A DNA stretch of 64,000 nt. It comes from Bacteroidales bacterium UBA5515. Lineage in GTDB: Bacteria; Bacteroidota; Bacteroidia; Bacteroidales; P3. The DNA lies in NCBI GenBank assembly GCA_002423895.1, contig DIOL01000023.1, positions 41,677 through 105,676 on the forward strand. The letters are read 5' to 3'. This document shows positions 57,921 through 64,000 of the stretch, piece after piece (position 1 is the first letter of the stretch; every line of letters starts with the position of its first letter). The notes beneath the pieces were generated by a model that worked only from the letters and a program-made list of their open reading frames with translations, had not been told where the DNA came from and did not search any database. The translations under genes and the position numbers were made by a program.

Positions 57921-59732
57921 ATGATTGATTTATTGATTAAACTTTCGGTTAAAAAAGCACTTTCTTCTCTTTATTCTATTGAAATTGAAGAAAAAGATAT
58001 ATTAATTACTCCTACCAAAAAAGAATTTATTGGTGATTTTACTTTAGTTGTTTTCCCTTTTGTTAAACAAGCAAAACTATCACCAGAAGTTTTGGCAAAG
58101 CAAATGGGAGAGTTTGTTTTGGAAGATTGCATAGATGGAAACAATGAAAAAGTACTAAAGGGTTATAATGTAATTAAGGGTTTCTTAAACTTTGAGGTTT
58201 CTTTTAAATACTGGATTAACTTTGTTAATACAAATAAGAATAAATATACCTATGGTTATAAATCAATAAGAGAAGAAAAGCCTGTTGTAGTTGAATATTC
58301 TTCTCCAAATACTAATAAGCCTTTACATTTAGGACATATTAGAAATAATCTTTTAGGTTGGAGTGTGGCTGAAATTTTAAAAGCTAATGGTTTTGCAGTA
58401 AAGAAAGTGAATTTGGTTAATGATAGGGGGATTCATATTTGCAAATCAATGGTTGCCTGGCAACTCTTTGGCAATGGAGAAACTCCTAAACTTTCTGGAC
58501 TAAAGGGAGATCATCTGGTTGGTAAGTATTATGTTTTGTTTGACAAGCAATACAAGAAAGAAATTGAAGAAATGCTTGCAAAAGGCATTGAAAAAGAAAC
58601 TGCAGAAAAGACAGCTCCAATCTTACTTAAGGCTCAAGAAATGTTAAGACAATGGGAAGCAAAAGATAAAGACACTATTGCTTTGTGGGAAAAGATGAAT
58701 ACTTGGGTTTATAAGGGATTTGATGAAACTTATTACAGAATGGGCGTTGATTTTGATAAAGTATACTATGAATCTAACACTTATCTTTTAGGAAAGGATA
58801 TTGTAAAGAATGGTTTAGAAAAAGATGTTCTTTACAAAAGAGAAGATGGTTCTGTTTGGTGTGATTTGACAAATGATGGATTGGACGAAAAACTTTTACA
58901 AAGAGCTGATGGAACTTCTGTTTATATGACTCAAGACCTTGGAACTGCTATTTTAAGACACGATGATTTTAATTCTGATAAATTACTTTATGTTGTAGGT
59001 AATGAACAAAACTACCATTTTAATGTTCTTAAGCTTGTTCTTCAAAAATTAGGTTATAAATGGGCTGAAAACATTTATCATTTATCCTATGGTATGGTTG
59101 AATTGCCAGAAGGTAAGATGAAATCACGTGAAGGAACTGTTGTGGATGCTGATGATTTGATTGATGAGATGATAAATACTGCAAAGCAACAAACAATGGA
59201 GCATGGAAAGATAGATAATTTCACTTCTGAAGAGGCTGAAAAGCTTTACTATATGTTAGCTATGGGTGCATTGAAGTATTTTATTTTGAAAGTTGACCCT
59301 TCAAAGAATATGACTTTCAATCCTAAGGATTCAATTGACTTTAATGGAAACACAGGACCATTTATTCAATATACTCATGCTCGTATTCGTTCCATTTTAA
59401 GGAAGGCTCAAGAAGAAAAAAACATTAGTCTTGATACTCTTAGATTAGATTCTTCTTTGGAAATGAATCAAAAAGAACTTGATGTAGTAAGAATTCTATA
59501 TTCTTTCCCAAATATTGTTGAACAGTCAGCGCAAACATTTTCTCCTGCTCTTATTGCAAATTATGTTTATGATTTGGCAAAGAGTTTTAATGCCTTCTAT
59601 CAAGATACTAAAATCTTAAAAGAAGAAAATCAGGATATTTTAAGAATGAGAGTTGCTCTTTGTGCTTTTGTAGGAAATACAATTAAATCTTCAATGGAGC
59701 TTTTAGGAATTAAGGTTCCAGAAAGAATGTAA
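57921..59732 (+). CDS. argS: Arginyl-tRNA synthetase
   Basis: A 603-residue class I aminoacyl-tRNA synthetase of normal bacterial length. It has an N-terminal ArgS-specific domain (residues about 1-110), HLGHIRNN (the HIGH motif, about residues 136-143), and a GKMKSREG motif (about 398-405) that replaces KMSKS, as is usual in bacterial ArgS. The C-terminal anticodon-binding domain (about 480-603) ends in AFVGNTIKSSMELLGIKVPERM. It charges tRNA-Arg in the cytoplasm. A promoter precedes it and a strong hairpin follows. This core housekeeping gene anchors the chromosomal nature of this part of the window. Confidence 0.97.
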   Translation: MIDLLIKLSVKKALSSLYSIEIEEKDILITPTKKEFIGDFTLVVFPFVKQAKLSPEVLAKQMGEFVLEDCIDGNNEKVLKGYNVIKGFLNFEVSFKYWINFVNTNKNKYTYGYKSIREEKPVVVEYSSPNTNKPLHLGHIRNNLLGWSVAEILKANGFAVKKVNLVNDRGIHICKSMVAWQLFGNGETPKLSGLKGDHLVGKYYVLFDKQYKKEIEEMLAKGIEKETAEKTAPILLKAQEMLRQWEAKDKDTIALWEKMNTWVYKGFDETYYRMGVDFDKVYYESNTYLLGKDIVKNGLEKDVLYKREDGSVWCDLTNDGLDEKLLQRADGTSVYMTQDLGTAILRHDDFNSDKLLYVVGNEQNYHFNVLKLVLQKLGYKWAENIYHLSYGMVELPEGKMKSREGTVVDADDLIDEMINTAKQQTMEHGKIDNFTSEEAEKLYYMLAMGALKYFILKVDPSKNMTFNPKDSIDFNGNTGPFIQYTHARIRSILRKAQEEKNISLDTLRLDSSLEMNQKELDVVRILYSFPNIVEQSAQTFSPALIANYVYDLAKSFNAFYQDTKILKEENQDILRMRVALCAFVGNTIKSSMELLGIKVPERM

Positions 59733-59823
59733 AACTTTCAACACTTAAACCTCTATTCTTTTTTCCTTTTTGCTTTCATAGCAAAGACAAAGGATAAAAA
59801 TAAATAATCTTTATATAAATCTC

Positions 59824-59861
59824 TCAAAGCCTTATTCTAATGTAGTAGAATAAGGCTTTGA
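59824..59861 (+). terminator. Perfect 16-bp hairpin after argS
   Basis: TCAAAGCCTTATTCTA and TAGAATAAGGCTTTGA pair fully around ATGTAG. It has no U-run after it, so it may be a weak or Rho-aided terminator or an RNA-stabilising structure. Confidence 0.6.
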
Positions 59862-60063
59862 ACTATTTAAACTTGACTTTAATGTCGAATTCATGCCATG
59901 AAATACTCGAATTCATGCCATGAATTGTATGGAATCATGCCATGAATTGTATGGAATCATGCCATGAATTGACCGAATTCATGCCATGAATTGGAGGAAT
60001 TCATGCCATGATTCTGAAAATATCATGCCATGAATTGGAGATCAACTCCTTATTTAAATAGTT
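59861..60063. repeat. 22-bp-period palindrome array, seven units (core TCATGCCATGA)
   Basis: CATGCCATG starts at 59892, 59914, 59936, 59958, 59980, 60002 and 60024, exactly 22 bp apart. Each lies in a 15-bp near-palindrome (consensus ATTCATGCCATGAAT) separated by 7-bp spacers such as TGTATGG, TGACCGA and TGGAGGA. The array is enclosed by a perfect 11-bp inverted repeat AACTATTTAAA (59861-59871) / TTTAAATAGTT (60053-60063). It has the same 15+7 design as the arrays at 31707 and 44217 but a different palindrome. Confidence 0.9.
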
Positions 60064-60132
60064 TTTTCCTTTATTTTGTTAGATTAAAACAAGATTTGAG
60101 GAGTTTTATATCAAGTTTTTTCTAAATAATAA

Positions 60133-60163
60133 TTGAAATATATAGAATCTTTTTATATCTTTG
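60133..60163 (+). promoter_or_regulatory. Bacteroidota promoter for clpS
   Basis: TTG at 60133-60135 and TATCTTTG at 60156-60163 are 20 bases apart, 27 bases before the start codon at 60190. Confidence 0.6.
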
Positions 60164-60189
60164 CCTTATTAAATTAAGATATTAAGGCA

Positions 60190-60474
60190 ATGGGAGATAT
60201 TTATGGTGAATCAAATCCTGAAGAAGTAAATTGTATTGATTCTCTTAGCGAAGAAGGTAATGAATTGATTCTCTTCAACGATAATATTCACACTTTTGAA
60301 TATGTTATTGATTGTTTGGTTGCAATTTGCAGTTTGAGTTACGAACAAGCTTCTAATTGTGCATACATTGTTGATAGAAAAGGTTTATGCACGGTTAAGC
60401 ATGGAAGTTATGATGAGCTATTAATTATGTATCATGCCTTAGTGGAAAAAGATTTAAAAGTAGAAATTAGATAA
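60190..60474 (+). CDS. clpS: ATP-dependent Clp protease adaptor ClpS
   Basis: A 94-residue protein with the ClpS core: LILFNDNIHTFEYVIDCLVA (about residues 27-46), LSYEQASNCAYIVDRKGLCTV (cited as EQASNCAYIVDRKG, about 53-66) and the final ALVEKDLKVEIR. It delivers N-end-rule substrates to ClpAP/ClpCP in the cytoplasm. The conserved Asn/Asp-containing loop is present. A promoter (TTG/TATCTTTG) lies directly upstream. It is followed after six bases by an NfeD-family gene. Confidence 0.93.
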   Translation: MGDIYGESNPEEVNCIDSLSEEGNELILFNDNIHTFEYVIDCLVAICSLSYEQASNCAYIVDRKGLCTVKHGSYDELLIMYHALVEKDLKVEIR

Positions 60475-60480
60475 AATATT

Positions 60481-60951
60481 TTGTTTATGGACTTATTCTT
60501 TATTTTGTTATTCCTTATTGGAGGATTAGTATTAGTTATTTTAGAAATTATTGCAATTCCAGGAACAACAGTTGCTGGAATTTCAGGTTTGGCAATGATT
60601 GTTTATGGAATTTTTAGAGTTTATGCGGAATATGGAACAACATGGGGAACAATTTCTTTGTTTGTTACATTAATTATTTGTGCAATCCTTCTAATTTATT
60701 CTTTAAGAGCTAAAACATGGAAGAGATTTGCCTTAGATAAATCAATAGATAGTAAGGCAAACGACATCAAACATGAAGATTTTAAGGTAGGAGATAAAGG
60801 TAAAACAATAACTCGATTGGCTTCAGCAGGAACTGTTGAAATTAATTCTCAAAGATTTGAAGCCTTCACAACAGCTTCTTTCCTTGATCCAAACACTGAT
60901 ATTGAAATAGAAAGAATAGAAGGAAGCAAGATATTTGTTCGACCAATTTAA
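60481..60951 (+). CDS. NfeD-family membrane protein
   Basis: A 156-residue short NfeD (DUF107) protein. Two or three membrane helices (LFFILLFLIGGLVLVILEII, GISGLAMIVYGIFRVYA, ISLFVTLIICAILLIYSL) precede a C-terminal OB-fold-like soluble domain (KVGDKGKTITRLASAGTVEIN, then VEINSQRFEAF). Short NfeD proteins often partner stomatin-like proteins in membrane quality control. No stomatin gene is visible next to it. It lies six bases after clpS and probably belongs to the same transcript. Confidence 0.87.
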   Translation: MFMDLFFILLFLIGGLVLVILEIIAIPGTTVAGISGLAMIVYGIFRVYAEYGTTWGTISLFVTLIICAILLIYSLRAKTWKRFALDKSIDSKANDIKHEDFKVGDKGKTITRLASAGTVEINSQRFEAFTTASFLDPNTDIEIERIEGSKIFVRPI

Positions 60952-61103
60952 ATAAAATAAACTTAATTTTATTTTATTGTTTTATAGATAGTTGAAATTT
61001 TTAGAATAAAATATTTAAAATTTTTGGTTACATAAGAGCGGAAAATGGTGTTATAATAGGAAAGTAGCATTTTGTAATAAAAATAAACATATAAACCTTA
61101 CTG

Positions 61104-64000
61104 ATGAAGAAAATAATATTAGTTATTTTGTTTTTCTTCTTAAGTACAATAACACTTATTGCGCAGTCATATAACATGACCGTTACTGGTCATCAAGAAC
61201 AAACATCAAGTAATTGTACAATTTATGATGATGGAGGAGCTAATGGCAATTATAATGGTCATTGTAATTCTTCATTTACAGTAATTGCAAACAATAGTAA
61301 TAACTATTTCTATATTACAGGAACCTTCACTTTGGAGAATTGTTCTAAAGCAAAGCTTACAATTTTTGATGGAGGTGCTATGTCAACAATACAACTTGGT
61401 TCTACATTATGTAATAGTGGTTCAATTAACATATGTTCCAGTAGTCCGAGAGTTACTTTACGTTTTGAAACAGACTCTGATACTCCAATATCTGGTTTTG
61501 CTATTAATTGTCTTGAAGTTTCTTGTCCAAGACCAACAAATTTCTATACAACAGAAATTTCAACAACTTCAGCTACATTAAACTGGACAGGAAGCTCAAC
61601 AAATACAAACTGGATAATAGAATGTCTTTCTAACAATATGCCTAATGGTCAAAATACTTTTTCATCCAATTCAAATTCTATAAATCTTACTGGATTGGAT
61701 CCTTATACAGATTATTGTTTTAGAATTCGTTCCGATTGCCAACCAATAACTATTTGTTCTTATTTAACAGTATGTTTTAAGACTCTTTGCCCATGCCCAC
61801 CTGCTGGAGCTTTGAATACAGAAAAGCTTGATTCCCTAACAATAAGAGCCGATTGGGTAGAATCAGACACTAATACCATTTGGACAGTTACTCTTACTCC
61901 TCCAGGAGGATTTCCAATAACTTACGAAACTAATAATCCATTTTATGTTTTTGATAGTTTACCTTATGATATTAGATGCTATAGAATTACAGTATCAAGT
62001 AAATGTCCAGAATATGATTCTGTTTGTAATACTGTTTCTGTTAGTGTCCCATGTCCGCCTCCACCTCCTTTTGAATGTCAATGTCCAAAAGCCATAAGCC
62101 CTCACGTTACTAATATCACAAATACTTCAGTAGATATTTCTTGGGTCCAATTTGCATCTCCAGGTTGGATTGTTGAGTATTATCCTATGGATAATCCTGC
62201 AAATGTTAGAATTGATACTACTCATACAAATTCTATTAGTTTAACTAATCTCGAATTTGCAACATTATATAAATTTAATATCCATTCCTATTGTGATAAT
62301 TTTGATTATCGCTGCAATTCACCTGTTGCAGCTTTTACTTATGCGGATAATTGTTTTGATTTTTTAGATTTAAGAGGATCTAATTGTACAACAACCTATG
62401 GGAACTATTATAATCCAGACGAAAGAACAGGTTTAATTGATTATGGATATGAAAGCATTTTAAGCAGACATACAATACATAAAGATACTTTAGAAAGAGA
62501 TCCAAGAACAGATAGTTTACTTCACACAATACCTCCTGGAGAGCTTGCATCTGTTAGATTGGGAAATTGGGAAGTTGGTGCTCAAGCAGAAAGCATAACA
62601 TATCAATATAATATTGATACTAATAATTTTGACTTGATGATTCTTAAATATGCAATTGTTCTTCAAGACCCAAATCATACTATTAGTAATCAACCACGTT
62701 TCACTCTTTCAATTATTTCAGAAGACGGAAGAATAAATGATCAATTTTGTGGATACACTAATTTCTATGCAAGTGGTGAATTGGGTTGGAATAGTGCATC
62801 AACTTCTTTCGGAAATGTTATTTGGAAAGATTGGACAACAATGGGAGTTGACCTTGCACAATATCATGGACAAAGAATATTAATAAAACTGACAACTTAT
62901 GATTGTGAAGAAGGAGGACATTTCGGTTATGCTTATTTTACTTTAAATTGCGAAAGAAAGGATGATATTCAAAGCAGTTGCGGAAATGTTGATTCAACTA
63001 CTCTAACCGCTCCTAAAGGTTTCTATTATAAGTGGTATAAGGAAGGAGATGAAACAACTATAATTTCAACACAAAGACAAATTACTGTTTTGGTTGATAA
63101 CTCAGTTTTTTATTGTAAATGTATTTCCAAAGAAAACGAATATTGCTATGTTCTAATGAAATACATTGCAGAAAGAAATTATCCTTTTGCTCAATTCTCC
63201 TACACTATTGATCGTTGTACTCGTGAAGTTACATTTGTTAATACGAGCATAATTTCAAATAGCGATGTTTATCCAAATGGATATAAACATATTGATTCAA
63301 TTCAATGGATTTTCCATAATGATAGCATTTCAACCCTTGATACAGTAAAATTCACTTATGATAGTATTGGAGTTTATCCAGTTAAACTTATTGCATTTAT
63401 GAATGATGGAGACTGCATTGATACAGTTATTCAGAACATAGTTATAGAGCCATTTTATGTTGACACTATTAATGCACAAATTTGCTCAGGTGAAATATAT
63501 AATAATCATGGATTTCAAGAATCGGTGCAAGGAACTTACATTAAAAGTTTTGTTACAGAAGAAGGATGTGATAGTGTGTTTGTGCTTAAATTAAAGGTTT
63601 GGGATAAATATAATCAAGTGATTTATGACACAATGTGTGAAGGAGGAATTTATACTTCATATGGATTTAGTTGTACGCAACCTGATGTTTATACTCAAAA
63701 CTTAGAATCATGTCATGGTTGTGATAGTATAATTACACTTTATTTAAGCGAAAAACAATTGTTTGAAGATTTTTCTGTAATTGAAAATAAGTATGTTGTA
63801 GCAGAACAATATCCAATAGTAATTGATGCTACTTGCGAAGGGTGTTTGGCTTATTTTTGGAATACTGGCTCAACAAATCCAATAATCCATATTACTTATC
63901 CTGGTAGCTACTACTTATCAATCTATACCAATTGTGGAACAATATATGATTCTCTTTTGGTAGTCTCTCCTGAAATTCCACTATTCTTACCAAATTCATT
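61104..64000 (+). CDS. Very large secreted adhesin-like protein, 3'-truncated by window edge
   Basis: The frame is open from the ATG at 61104 to the end of the window, about 965 codons, with no stop. A signal peptide (KKIILVILFFFLSTITLIAQ) is followed by a CUB-like, cysteine-containing domain (about residues 25-135). FN3-like modules follow (TSATLNWTGSSTNTNWIIEC; TSVDISWVQFASPGWIVEY, cited in parts), then a central jelly-roll-like section with YQYNIDTNNFDLMILKYAI, a PKD-like module (YPFAQFSYTIDRCTREVTFVN) and repeated SICG/EGG-type units with DTINAQICSGE. The last visible residues, IPLFLPNS, are where a type B sorting domain of the gliding-motility-associated kind normally begins (PNAFTPNGDG), so export by T9SS is likely. 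Confidence 0.75.
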   Translation, partial: MKKIILVILFFFLSTITLIAQSYNMTVTGHQEQTSSNCTIYDDGGANGNYNGHCNSSFTVIANNSNNYFYITGTFTLENCSKAKLTIFDGGAMSTIQLGSTLCNSGSINICSSSPRVTLRFETDSDTPISGFAINCLEVSCPRPTNFYTTEISTTSATLNWTGSSTNTNWIIECLSNNMPNGQNTFSSNSNSINLTGLDPYTDYCFRIRSDCQPITICSYLTVCFKTLCPCPPAGALNTEKLDSLTIRADWVESDTNTIWTVTLTPPGGFPITYETNNPFYVFDSLPYDIRCYRITVSSKCPEYDSVCNTVSVSVPCPPPPPFECQCPKAISPHVTNITNTSVDISWVQFASPGWIVEYYPMDNPANVRIDTTHTNSISLTNLEFATLYKFNIHSYCDNFDYRCNSPVAAFTYADNCFDFLDLRGSNCTTTYGNYYNPDERTGLIDYGYESILSRHTIHKDTLERDPRTDSLLHTIPPGELASVRLGNWEVGAQAESITYQYNIDTNNFDLMILKYAIVLQDPNHTISNQPRFTLSIISEDGRINDQFCGYTNFYASGELGWNSASTSFGNVIWKDWTTMGVDLAQYHGQRILIKLTTYDCEEGGHFGYAYFTLNCERKDDIQSSCGNVDSTTLTAPKGFYYKWYKEGDETTIISTQRQITVLVDNSVFYCKCISKENEYCYVLMKYIAERNYPFAQFSYTIDRCTREVTFVNTSIISNSDVYPNGYKHIDSIQWIFHNDSISTLDTVKFTYDSIGVYPVKLIAFMNDGDCIDTVIQNIVIEPFYVDTINAQICSGEIYNNHGFQESVQGTYIKSFVTEEGCDSVFVLKLKVWDKYNQVIYDTMCEGGIYTSYGFSCTQPDVYTQNLESCHGCDSIITLYLSEKQLFEDFSVIENKYVVAEQYPIVIDATCEGCLAYFWNTGSTNPIIHITYPGSYYLSIYTNCGTIYDSLLVVSPEIPLFLPNS

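Larger units (their letters stand above)
59733..60189. other. Gene-free region with hairpin, palindrome array and promoter
   Basis: No gene seen in 457 bases. It contains a 16-bp hairpin (59824-59861), the seven-unit 22-bp palindrome array (59889-60035) between 11-bp inverted repeats, and a promoter for clpS (60133-60163). Confidence 0.85.

Noticed and set aside
31707..60063. The 22-bp palindrome arrays as CRISPR arrays or plasmid iterons
   Set aside because: Spacers are only seven bases, far below CRISPR spacer length, and no cas gene is present. No replication initiator gene or origin features lie near, and the arrays are in different gene contexts.
60952..61103. A/T-rich inverted sequence after the nfeD gene as a strong terminator
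   Set aside because: AATAAAAT / ATTTTATT can pair but contains no G or C pairs, so stability is doubtful.
61285..61581. A 98-residue open frame in this interval
   Set aside because: It is an out-of-frame shadow of the large open frame starting at 61104, which has a signal peptide and recognisable domains.

Overview
The window looks like a chromosome segment from a strongly A+T-rich member of the Bacteroidota, probably Bacteroidales-like. The evidence is several secreted proteins with type IX secretion (T9SS) C-terminal sorting domains, many start regions preceded by the Bacteroidota -7 promoter element TAnnTTTG with a TTG or TTTG about 19 bases upstream, an OmpA-family porin, DUF4838 and PCMD-type proteins, and almost no Shine-Dalgarno sequences. 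I saw no rRNA, tRNA or CRISPR array.

Positions 1-14892 are a surface polysaccharide (O-antigen or capsule-like) locus, all on the + strand. It holds a 5'-truncated RmlB, a Wzx flippase, a VioA-like sugar aminotransferase, an ATP-grasp ligase, a NeuD/PglD-type acyltransferase, a MaoC hydratase plus a CitE-type lyase, three GT2 glycosyltransferases, a Wzy-like polymerase, a LegC-like aminotransferase, a UDP-sugar 4,6-dehydratase and an initiating sugar-phosphate transferase. The first part should make and acylate a dTDP-amino-dideoxy sugar. The last three enzymes should make a UDP-4-amino sugar and load the first sugar onto the lipid carrier.

Positions 14893-19481 hold an inserted three-gene cassette: a large AAA+ ATPase, a nucleoside-deoxyribosyltransferase-like protein and a PEP-synthase-like ATP-grasp protein, with overlapping genes. 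It separates the intact sugar transferase from a second, diverged copy of that gene's last 65 codons, which still has a terminator downstream. I consider this the best candidate for an undescribed system, possibly defensive.

Positions 19482-30325 are a mosaic of modules separated by dispersed repeats: a DUF4143 ATPase, an AbiE-type toxin-antitoxin pair, GDP-fucose synthesis (gmd, fcl), two GxxExxY genes (one at 13.7 kb, one frameshifted at 25.1 kb), a polysaccharide deacetylase, an OmpA-like protein and a predicted beta-barrel protein. Repeat families include CCCCTTTAGGGG-type elements, long palindromes containing ATCTGTGGACA, and AATCCTGATTCAGAC elements.

Positions 30338-43988 hold secreted or lipoprotein carbohydrate-related proteins (PCMD, DUF6794, DUF4838, PNGase F-like), an operon with two DUF4199 membrane proteins, a polyprenyl-type glycosyltransferase, GmhA and GmhB, a YwqK-like protein, a free-standing homologue of an M6-protease propeptide, a RhuM protein and dapD. 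Positions 44584-57803 encode two paralogous M6 metalloproteases and several T9SS or DNRLRE surface proteins. The window ends with argS, clpS, nfeD and the start of a very large secreted protein.

Three intergenic regions carry arrays of 15-bp palindromes repeated at exactly 22-bp intervals (two near-identical copies with core TAATG(C/G)CATTA and one with core TCATGCCATGA). Their shared layout with different sequence is the second unexplained signal in this window.
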